Below are positions 45,495 through 52,215 of a stretch of 64,000 bases of DNA, one piece after another; the first letter of the stretch is position 1, and each line of letters opens with the position of its first letter. This DNA is from Candidatus Thalassarchaeum betae. Lineage in GTDB: Archaea > Thermoplasmatota > Poseidoniia > Poseidoniales > Thalassarchaeaceae. Made by a program: the position numbers and the translations under genes. The stretch lies in NCBI GenBank assembly GCA_003193925.1, contig PSPG01000002.1:41258-105257 (forward strand), read 5' to 3'. The notes beneath the pieces are model-generated. The model saw only the letters and a program-made list of their open reading frames with translations, was not told where the DNA came from and made no database searches.

Positions 45495-47819
45495 TTGTCC
45501 GGTGGTATCTCACGACTGCTCCACCCAACGGGGAAAAGTGGCAACCGCTACGTCGTCATCCTCTCCTTCTTGATTCTAGCAACCCTGATCACTCCCATCC
45601 AGGGAGTCGAGTACAGAAGCGGTTGGGATGTCGCTGACAGTGGCACCGATGCGGATCTTTTCACGGCGTCCTACGATGGTGAGTCGGTCTTCGCCTTCGG
45701 TGCTGGCGGCGTGATTCTCCAGAGCGACGACAAGGGTTCTACCTGGGTTCAGCTCAGCTCCCCTGCGACGGCCGACCTGCGCAGGTCCGACTCAACAGAA
45801 GCAGTCTACGACCCATTCACAGGCGATTTGAGGGAGAAGGGAGCATTTGCGGTCGTCGGTGACGGTGGGGCGGCCTATCTCCTAGCCGTTGGCAGCGATA
45901 CATGGCAGAACATCTCCTTAGAATCCGCCGTTGACTTCAGAGGGGTTGCGATGACCAGCGCTACCTCATTGGTGACCGTAGGACCGAGCGGGGCTATCTG
46001 GCAGTACCAGAGCGAGGCTTGGACGCAGAGAGACTCCGGAATTGCCTCGGATCTCAATGACATCTCCTTCCTCGATGGCAGCTCGGGCTTTGCAGTGGGT
46101 GACAATGGCATGATACTGGCCACCGATGACGGCGGACAGAACTGGGAGTACAGAGAGGCTCCCGAAGGGCTGGTCGCTAACATTGTGGCAGTCGACTACT
46201 ACAGCGCCATTCGTGCCTATGCGATAACAGACGAAGGGCACATAGTCAAGTCAGTCGGAACGCCCACTGGCACTGCTGTCGGGTTTGTCTGGGAACTGGT
46301 CGAGATCGAGTCGGAGGGCAGGAACACCAGCCTGGGACTCGAACTGAGCTCGATCGACGTATCGTCTGTGAACAAGTTCCTCGTCGCCGGTCCCTCTGGA
46401 TACGTCGCTCTGTCTCTTGACGGCGGCAACATCATCATCCCCCAAATGAACCCCCTGCCTAACGTCACGGACTTCAATCACGTCTCGACGCTCAACCTGT
46501 TCGATGCTGTGCTCGTGGGTGACGGTGGCGTCATCCTGTACAGCGAAAATGCGGGAGAGGACGAGTCCATCGGGTTCCAGGTCGTCGACTTCAGTGACTT
46601 CGGCCAGTTCGTCGACTACTCCAAAGGCATGCTGATGGACGGATTAATCGCCACTATCAAAATCGTCGTATTCGGCATCATGCTGGGTTTTTTCCTAGGA
46701 ATCACGCTCTCGATGATGAAAACCGCTCCGACCACCCTGAAGGAAATTGCACAACTCAATCGCTATGCGTTGGTTAGGCTCTTGCTGCTCCCAATCTGCG
46801 CAATTGAGGCGGTCACGATTGGTTTGGTGAATGGGCCGATGCCCGCAACTCGAGAGGCGGGAAGATTGCGTACGCTGTCCGCGACTTCCACGGGGCCCCT
46901 CAACACCGTAGCCCTGCGGGTATTCGGATTGGGAATGCTAGGCTACGGGACGAAACTGCTTCTCGCTGTAGTCCCCGTAGTCAGGGCCCTCAACCTAGAC
47001 GGTTGGGATTACATCTACGCGCCTATAGGCATCATAAACCCGGAAGGCGTCACTGGACCGATAAGTTTCGTGCCCTTTCTCAGGGTCCTCTTAGGGATAG
47101 CGCTGATCCTCCTGGGCCTGCTATTCATGACCTCGAAGGAATCATTCCCCAAGAGAGAGGTACGTCTGCCATTCCGTGGCATCACGGTGAAGTGGAATCC
47201 CTGGGGTGTGAGGCCGCTGAACGCTGTCGCGACCGTATACACCGACATCTTCCGCAACACCCCTCTGCTCGTACAGTTCTTGTTCATCCACTTCGGGCTC
47301 CAACTGGGCAAGCTGGTTCAGGGGCCCGCGGAGGCGATGCTAGCGGGTTCCACCAGTTTCTTGGCAGAATTCATCATTGACGAATTCCTGAGTGACAGGG
47401 CCTACATCAGCGCCATCTTCGCCCTCGGCCTCAATTCTGGCGCATACCAGTGCGAGACCATACGTGGGGCCATCGCGGCGATTCCCTCTGGCCAGATGGA
47501 GGCAGGCAGGAGCATCGGACTGAACTACATGCAGACAATGAGGCGCGTCATCATGCCGCAGGCAATCAGGATCTGTATACCGCCCATGGGTAACGAGATG
47601 GTCAACCTCGTGCTCAACTCGTCGCTCGCCATGGTCATTGGCTATGCCGAACTGACACGAAAGGGCAAGCTGGCCATCGCTATTACCTGGCAGGTCTTCT
47701 GGGGTTGGGGCATGGTCCTGATCTCTTACTTCATCGTCACTTGGACACTGGCTCTTCTGCTCAGGTATCTCGAGAACAAGACGAGGATACCCGGACTCGG
47801 CATTTCAGGAGGTGCATGA
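45495..47819 (+). CDS. Amino-acid ABC permease fused to an extracellular beta-propeller
   Basis: 774 aa from TTG 45495, the only start in register with the promoter. Residues 20-37 form an N-terminal membrane helix or signal. Residues 40-360 are an exported BNR/YCF48-like beta-propeller with repeated VFAFGAGGVILQSDDKG-STW, AVGDNGMILATDDGGQNW and VGDGGVILYS blades. Residues 382-406 are the first permease helix. An unusual stretch of about 150 residues with further hydrophobic segments (426-447, 474-496, 528-545) precedes the conserved DIFRNTPLLVQFLF (584-597). The EAA loop of glutamate/glutamine-type permeases is at 650-690 (QMEAGRSIGLNYMQTMRR). Its TGA directly abuts the ATPase ATG. Confidence 0.9.
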   Translation: MSGGISRLLHPTGKSGNRYVVILSFLILATLITPIQGVEYRSGWDVADSGTDADLFTASYDGESVFAFGAGGVILQSDDKGSTWVQLSSPATADLRRSDSTEAVYDPFTGDLREKGAFAVVGDGGAAYLLAVGSDTWQNISLESAVDFRGVAMTSATSLVTVGPSGAIWQYQSEAWTQRDSGIASDLNDISFLDGSSGFAVGDNGMILATDDGGQNWEYREAPEGLVANIVAVDYYSAIRAYAITDEGHIVKSVGTPTGTAVGFVWELVEIESEGRNTSLGLELSSIDVSSVNKFLVAGPSGYVALSLDGGNIIIPQMNPLPNVTDFNHVSTLNLFDAVLVGDGGVILYSENAGEDESIGFQVVDFSDFGQFVDYSKGMLMDGLIATIKIVVFGIMLGFFLGITLSMMKTAPTTLKEIAQLNRYALVRLLLLPICAIEAVTIGLVNGPMPATREAGRLRTLSATSTGPLNTVALRVFGLGMLGYGTKLLLAVVPVVRALNLDGWDYIYAPIGIINPEGVTGPISFVPFLRVLLGIALILLGLLFMTSKESFPKREVRLPFRGITVKWNPWGVRPLNAVATVYTDIFRNTPLLVQFLFIHFGLQLGKLVQGPAEAMLAGSTSFLAEFIIDEFLSDRAYISAIFALGLNSGAYQCETIRGAIAAIPSGQMEAGRSIGLNYMQTMRRVIMPQAIRICIPPMGNEMVNLVLNSSLAMVIGYAELTRKGKLAIAITWQVFWGWGMVLISYFIVTWTLALLLRYLENKTRIPGLGISGGA

Positions 47820-48572
47820 ATGCCAGAGAATGTTTTGAGGGTCACTGATTTGCACAAGATCTACGCCGGAGGGGTCCATGCCGTCCGCGGCGTCTCGTTC
47901 GAGGTCAACGAAGGGGAGTCGGTGGCGATCATAGGTCCCTCAGGAGGCGGTAAGTCGACTGTGCTGCGATGCATCAACCGGCTGATTGAGCCAACCGAGG
48001 GAGTCGTGAGGCTGCGTGGCGAGCGGATCAACACCCCTGGAGCCGATGTCAACGACGTCAGGTCGAGAATCGGGATGGTATTCCAGTCATTCGAGTTGTT
48101 CGCGCACCTGAAGGTCCTCGACAACGTTACACTCGGCCTGAGGCATGTCAGGAAGATGAGCAAAGAAGAGGCCAAGGAAAGAGCTCTGTCGGTGCTCGAA
48201 CGCGTTGATCTTCTGGACAGGATCGATGCCTATCCTGGCAACCTCTCTGGCGGGCAGAAGCAGCGCGTGGCAATCGCCCGGGCTCTGGCGATGAGCCCTG
48301 AGGTCATGCTGTTCGACGAGCCGACCAGCGCCTTGGACCCCGAGCTGATGGGCTCGGTTCTGGCTACCATCAGGAGACTGGCTGACGAAGGAATGACGAT
48401 GGTGATTGTAACTCACGAAATCAGCTTCGCCGAGGACGTAGCTGACCGTATCATCTACCTAGATGAGGGCGTGATAGCCGAGCAGGGACCCTCCTCGATC
48501 ATTGAGGACCCGCAGAGCGAGCGGCTCAAGAGGTTCCTGTCCGCGATTAGCGAGGGGGAGGAATATCAGTGA
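47820..48572 (+). CDS. Polar amino-acid ABC transporter ATPase
   Basis: 250 aa from ATG 47820, immediately after the permease stop. Walker A GPSGGGKST at residues 39-47, a Q-loop in MVFQSFELFAHLKVLDNV, the signature LSGGQKQRVAIARAL, Walker B VMLFDEPTSALDPELMG and the H-loop in MVIVTHE. The pattern matches GlnQ/HisP/ArtP-type ATPases for polar amino acids. With the fused permease and the divergent anchored binding protein it forms a complete importer. Convergent with gdhA, whose product acts on glutamate, so glutamate or glutamine is a reasonable substrate guess. Confidence 0.93.
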   Translation: MPENVLRVTDLHKIYAGGVHAVRGVSFEVNEGESVAIIGPSGGGKSTVLRCINRLIEPTEGVVRLRGERINTPGADVNDVRSRIGMVFQSFELFAHLKVLDNVTLGLRHVRKMSKEEAKERALSVLERVDLLDRIDAYPGNLSGGQKQRVAIARALAMSPEVMLFDEPTSALDPELMGSVLATIRRLADEGMTMVIVTHEISFAEDVADRIIYLDEGVIAEQGPSSIIEDPQSERLKRFLSAISEGEEYQ

Positions 48573-48584
48573 GCGAATCGAGAA

Positions 48585-49940
48585 CTAGACCATTCCTTGG
48601 GCCTGCATGGCCTCAGCGACCTTGAGGAAGCCGGCGATGTTCGCACCGGCGACGTAGTTGCCAGGCATGCCGTACTTCTCTGCAGTCTCGAATGCGTTCT
48701 TGTGGATGTTCACCATGATGGCCTCGAGCTTCTGGTCGACCTCGTCGCGAGTCCAGCTCATCCTGAGGCTGTTCTGGCTCATCTCGAGCCCGGATGTCGC
48801 GACGCCGCCGGCGTTGGACGCCTTTCCGGGTGCGAACAGGACTCCGTTGGCTTGGAAGCACTCTACTGCCTCGGGGGTGCAGGGCATGTTGGCGCCCTCA
48901 GCAACGGCGGTGACCTCGTTATCGACGAGCATCTGCGCCTCCTCACCGTTGATCTCGTTCTGGGTTGCGCATGGCAGAGCGATGTCGACATTGACCCCCC
49001 AGAGCCCATTCAGGTTGGGCTCGGGCTTGGAGGCGGTGTACTCGACCCCGTCGAAGTGGTCTGCGAACTCCTTGATGCGCCCCCGGCGGTTGTTCTTGAG
49101 GTCCATGATCCAAGCGAGCTTCTCCCTGTCGATTCCGGCAGGATCGTGGATGAAGCCGCTGCTGTCGGACAACGTCACCGGCTTGCCACCGAGGTCGATG
49201 ACCTTCTCGCATGCGAACTGGGCAACGTTGCCCGAGCCGCTGATGGCGACCGTGGCCCCCTCGAACGACTTGTCCTTGGTCGCGAGCATCTCGCGAGCGA
49301 AGTAGACCAGACCGTACCCGGTCGCTTGGGGGCGGATCAGGGAGCCTCCGTAGGAGCGGCCCTTGCCGGTCAGGACTCCGGTGAACTCGTTGGCTAGTTT
49401 CTTGTACATCCCGAACAGGTAGCCTATCTCGCGGCCGCCGACTCCGATGTCGCCCGCAGGGACGTCGAGGTCTGCGCCGATGTGGCGCCACAGCTCCATC
49501 ATGAAGGACTGGCAGAAGCGCATGACCTCACCGTCGGACTTGCCCTTGGGGTCAAAGTCGGAGCCGCCCTTACCACCGCCCATCGGTAGGCCCGTCAGGC
49601 TGTTCTTGAAGACCTGCTCGAAGGCGAGGAACTTCAGTATGGACTGATTGACGCTGGGGTGGAACCGGAGGCCGCCCTTGTAGGGGCCGATGGCACTGTT
49701 GAACTGGATTCGGAATCCGCGGTTGACGTGGAAGTCGCCGTTGTCGTCGTACCAAGGCACGCGGAACTGGATGATCCTCTCCGCCTCGACGATGGCTCGG
49801 ACCACCTGGAGATACTCGGGATGGGCCTGGATCACAGGCACTAGGCTGTCTAGGACCTCCTCTACCGCCTGATGGAACTCAGGCTGGTTCGGGTCTCTTG
49901 CGATTACGCCGTCGTACACTGACTTCATTGTGCTGTCCAT
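48585..49940 (-). CDS. gdhA: Glutamate dehydrogenase, hexameric ~450-aa type
   Basis: 451 aa from ATG 49940 (MDSTMKSVYDGVIARD); GTG/TTG codons just upstream are alternatives. It interconverts glutamate and 2-oxoglutarate plus ammonia. Key segments: RVPWYDDNGDFHVNRGFRIQ, IGPYKGGLRFHPSVN, the catalytic lysine block LPMGGGKGGSDFDPKGKSD, VPAGDIGVGGREIGYLFG and the dinucleotide loop ISGSGNVAQFA. The long form and sequence resemble bacterial/eukaryal NADP-type GdhA rather than the ~415-aa enzyme common in archaea. It probably has its own promoter in the 128-bp gap. Physically next to the amino-acid importer. Confidence 0.94.
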   Translation of the reverse strand: MDSTMKSVYDGVIARDPNQPEFHQAVEEVLDSLVPVIQAHPEYLQVVRAIVEAERIIQFRVPWYDDNGDFHVNRGFRIQFNSAIGPYKGGLRFHPSVNQSILKFLAFEQVFKNSLTGLPMGGGKGGSDFDPKGKSDGEVMRFCQSFMMELWRHIGADLDVPAGDIGVGGREIGYLFGMYKKLANEFTGVLTGKGRSYGGSLIRPQATGYGLVYFAREMLATKDKSFEGATVAISGSGNVAQFACEKVIDLGGKPVTLSDSSGFIHDPAGIDREKLAWIMDLKNNRRGRIKEFADHFDGVEYTASKPEPNLNGLWGVNVDIALPCATQNEINGEEAQMLVDNEVTAVAEGANMPCTPEAVECFQANGVLFAPGKASNAGGVATSGLEMSQNSLRMSWTRDEVDQKLEAIMVNIHKNAFETAEKYGMPGNYVAGANIAGFLKVAEAMQAQGMV

Positions 49941-50044
49941 GGGCGTCACCAAGGCGAATGAACGATTCCTGTTTGAGGGACCGGGTGCTTGCGCGACTGA
50001 GGGGGTCCTTTTGAAGGGTGTCCTTGCCCGATGAGTGCGCGGTA

Positions 50045-50061
50045 CGGCCCCGTAGGGGCCG
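50045..50061 (-). terminator. Stem-loop after the HD-domain gene
   Basis: CGGCCCC and GGGGCCG are perfect 7-bp arms around a 3-nt loop, starting 7 bp past the stop of the HD-domain gene. No T-run follows, so this is a processing or pausing hairpin at best. It also lies in the gdhA upstream region. Confidence 0.35.
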
Positions 50062-50068
50062 ATAATTC

Positions 50069-51385
50069 TCAGCCGAACAGATGCCTTTCGGCCAACTGAG
50101 CCACAGTGGACTCATGGCCGGGCAGAGTGATTACATAGGCTGCTGACTGGCTCACTTGGCGCGTCCTCAGGGCCTCTGCGATGGGCGTGTGCTCGCGCAG
50201 CCAGCGAGTGCGTCCGTCGTCGCCTACTATCCTGACATCGACCTTGGAAATACGAGGCTCGGCCAGCAGGAGTTTCACGTCCGGGACGTCTACCGCGACG
50301 TACCCGGGAGGCAGTCCTGCTCGGTTGGCCATGTCGTCCTCGAACTGCCTGCGTGAGTCCGCATTGGTGGCGAGCTCGTGCAGGCGTTCGACCTGACCCT
50401 CGGAGAGCTCCTCCCTGCGACGACTGGCGCAGACCTTCAGCAATTGTCGGTACTTCAGTCTGCGAATCATATCGCGGGCGTAGTCACCAGCACCCCCGAG
50501 AGCCTCCCAGATCTCTGCGTCGACCCGGCGCTGCAGGTCGAGCGAGTCAGGCATCTGGTCCGAACTGCGCTCGACGGCTCTGGACAGCATGACCTCGGTG
50601 ACCCGGGTGACCCGGTGGAAGTAGACGGCGCTGTACATCAGCGCTCGAGCCGTCATCATCCCCTCGAGGGCAGGCAGGCCGCCTTCCTCTACGGCGATGT
50701 CGCCGCCGTTGCGCTCGAGGCACATGATGAGTCGGCGGTGATCGACGATACCGTGCTTGACGCCGGTGAAGTGCGAATCACGCAAGAGGTAGTCGAGCTG
50801 GTCGCAGTCAACGGGGCCGTGAATCAGATGAGCTAGTGTGAGGTCTTGGTCCACGAAGTCCTCACGGCCCTCGGTCCACGTCATCAAGGAGCGTTCGCTA
50901 CCTCCGGCGCCGGGGCCGCGGATGAGGCCTGCTATCTCCTTCGGGTCCAAGCCGCGTCGCTCGAGTATGTCGTGGACCCTCTGCCTGTCGGGCACCGACG
51001 ACTCCTCGCCGTCGCGGAGGACGTCGTAGTCGCCAAGGATGATGCCCTCGGTGATCGACATGTGGTCCTTGCCACCGCGCTCGTGCAGTATATGCTCGAG
51101 CGTGTGCGAGTACGGTCCATGACCTACGTCGTGAAGCATTGCAGCGGCCTGTACCGTCGCCGTCTCGTGCTCGTCCAAGCCCAGTGACTCCGCCATCATC
51201 CCGGCGATGTGCGATGTCCCAAGGGAGTGCTCGAACCTGGTGTGGTGAGCGCCGGGGAACACCAAATGAGCCAGCCCAAGCTGCTTGATGTGGCTGAGCT
51301 TGTTCATCTCCGGAGTCCCGAGCAGATCCTCTCGGACTCCGTCCAGTCTGAACTGCCCGTGGATTGCGTCGTTGATGACCTTCAT
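50069..51385 (-). CDS. HD-domain phosphohydrolase (dNTPase-like)
   Basis: 438 aa from ATG 51385 (MKVINDAIHGQFRLDGV). Metal-dependent HD superfamily residues: HTRFEHSLGTSHIAG (first His), MLHDVGHGPYSHTLEH (the HD pair plus following His), and a later Asp in GPVDCDQLDYLLRDSHFTGV, all arranged as in SAMHD1/dGTPase-like proteins. Members hydrolyse dNTPs or nucleotides; the substrate here is not known. The C-terminal third carries a mixed alpha/beta region (YVAVDVPDVKLLLAEPRISKVDVRI). It is divergent from the ribbon-helix-helix regulator gene. Confidence 0.88.
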   Translation of the reverse strand: MKVINDAIHGQFRLDGVREDLLGTPEMNKLSHIKQLGLAHLVFPGAHHTRFEHSLGTSHIAGMMAESLGLDEHETATVQAAAMLHDVGHGPYSHTLEHILHERGGKDHMSITEGIILGDYDVLRDGEESSVPDRQRVHDILERRGLDPKEIAGLIRGPGAGGSERSLMTWTEGREDFVDQDLTLAHLIHGPVDCDQLDYLLRDSHFTGVKHGIVDHRRLIMCLERNGGDIAVEEGGLPALEGMMTARALMYSAVYFHRVTRVTEVMLSRAVERSSDQMPDSLDLQRRVDAEIWEALGGAGDYARDMIRRLKYRQLLKVCASRRREELSEGQVERLHELATNADSRRQFEDDMANRAGLPPGYVAVDVPDVKLLLAEPRISKVDVRIVGDDGRTRWLREHTPIAEALRTRQVSQSAAYVITLPGHESTVAQLAERHLFG

Positions 51386-51499
51386 GCGCGACCCTGCGGG
51401 GCTTCGACATGCCACCTCCCCTTGAATCGCACTATCGTCACGCTTTGCGAAGCCGGCCGGCCCCCAGTACATCGGACGCCGCAGTGGCACCCATCGTAA

Positions 51500-51518
51500 T
51501 TCAATTGTCTTTCAATTG
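51500..51518. promoter_or_regulatory. Tandem TTCAATTG operator-like repeat
   Basis: TTCAATTG occurs at 51500-51507 and again at 51511-51518, 11 bp apart (one helical turn), each with the palindromic core CAATTG. The position, directly before a ribbon-helix-helix gene, is typical of an autoregulatory operator for that protein family. Confidence 0.5.
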
Positions 51519-51555
51519 CAATACATTCAAGTGCCTGAGCCTATCTGCCCGGGTC

Positions 51556-51561
51556 AGGAGG
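51556..51561 (+). promoter_or_regulatory. Strong ribosome-binding site that fixes the regulator start
   Basis: A perfect AGGAGG with 8-nt spacing to GTG 51570. It selects that start over TTG 51516 and GTG 51531, and leaves the operator-like repeat outside the coding region. Confidence 0.6.
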
Positions 51562-51569
51562 AACCCGAA

Positions 51570-51947
51570 GTGCCCGGCATCAGCCCAATGGTCTCGCTGA
51601 GAATACCTGAGGACCACCTGTTGGAAATCGACCATCGAGTGGGCTACGACGGAATGCGAAACCGCTCCGACGTGATTCGCCAAGCGGTGCGCAGGTATCT
51701 CTCCTCGCCCATGCCTATGATTGGGGAGAGGGTGAGGATCGAGGTCGACCTGGGGCCTGACCTGACTGTGCGAATGCGGGAGTTCTGCAAACTGCACGGC
51801 GAGTCTGCGGGCACGGTGCTGCGCCAAGCAGCCAGGGAGCACATCCGCAGAGCCACAGTCGAGGATGCGACCGTGGACAGGATCCTCTCAATGCGCATGG
51901 ACGAGCTCCGGGCGCGCTTCGATGACGATTCGAACGCTATGAGGTGA
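51570..51947 (+). CDS. Double ribbon-helix-helix transcription regulator
   Basis: 125 aa from GTG 51570, chosen by the AGGAGG. The first RHH unit: MVSLRIPEDHLLEIDHRVG, then NRSDVIRQAVRRYLSS. A second strand-helix-helix unit follows: RVRIEVDLGPDLTVRMREF, then SAGTVLRQAAREHIRRA. The two share the order strand, helix, turn, helix ending in an R-rich helix, so a single chain may fold as a pseudo-dimer. RHH proteins bind DNA through their beta strands, usually at short tandem palindromes such as the upstream TTCAATTG pair. The target genes beyond itself are unknown; the HD-domain gene is divergent from it. Confidence 0.78.
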   Translation: MPGISPMVSLRIPEDHLLEIDHRVGYDGMRNRSDVIRQAVRRYLSSPMPMIGERVRIEVDLGPDLTVRMREFCKLHGESAGTVLRQAAREHIRRATVEDATVDRILSMRMDELRARFDDDSNAMR

Positions 51948-51972
51948 GAGATTGAGCGATGGTGGGATGCAC

Positions 51973-52003
51973 AAAAACGCGGGGGGGCGTCCTCGACGCC
52001 CCC
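51973..52003 (-). terminator. Hairpin and T-run terminator
   Basis: Arms 51983-51991 and 51995-52003 (GGGGGCGTC against GACGCCCCC) pair perfectly around a 3-nt loop. On the minus strand the stem is followed by TTTTT at 51977-51973. It is the only intrinsic-type terminator noticed in the window and lies 25 bp past the RHH gene stop. Confidence 0.55.
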
Positions 52004-52122
52004 TCGCCCAACCTGTCATATGCGGCCTCGAGGCGCTACGAGCCCGAGCCAAACTGTCCAACGCAGCCGGCTATGATCCGAGCGAGGCTCCGCGGGGTTC
52101 TCGTGGAGTCACTCGCAAGACC
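51973..52122 (-). ncRNA. Predicted small RNA with box A and hairpin-T terminator
   Basis: A 268-bp gap with no credible gene contains, on the minus strand, TTTAATG (52144-52150), then about 150 bp of GC-rich sequence, then a perfect 9-bp GC hairpin followed by TTTTT. Promoter and terminator spacing predict an RNA of roughly 150 nt. I could not match it to 5S rRNA, SRP RNA, RNase P or a tRNA; the signature motifs of those RNAs were looked for and not found. It is convergent with the RHH regulator gene and divergent from the receiver/PPDK_N gene. A structured untranslated region is the alternative. Confidence 0.4.
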
Positions 52123-52143
52123 GATCGCGAGCGCCAATATTGA

Positions 52144-52150
52144 CATTAAA
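52144..52150 (-). promoter_or_regulatory. Box A-like element of the predicted small RNA
   Basis: Minus-strand TTTAATG; RNA would start near 52122 with GG. The surrounding AT-rich patch (CAATATTGACATTAAA) could also drive the plus-strand gene at 52216. Confidence 0.4.
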
Positions 52151-52158
52151 CACACACC

Positions 52159-52181
52159 GTCCCGCACATCTCGTGCGGGAC
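52159..52181. promoter_or_regulatory. Perfect 9-bp inverted repeat before the receiver/PPDK_N gene
   Basis: GTCCCGCAC and GTGCGGGAC pair perfectly around a 5-nt spacer, 34 bp before ATG 52216. It may be an operator between the divergent small RNA and protein genes, or a 5' leader hairpin. Confidence 0.5.
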
Positions 52182-52215
52182 ACCCCCATCCCTACAGTCT
52201 GAAGTTTGATGCAGG

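Noticed and set aside
51973-52122. 5S rRNA, SRP RNA or RNase P RNA identity for the predicted small RNA
   Set aside because: The expected universal motifs of each RNA were looked for on both strands and not found.
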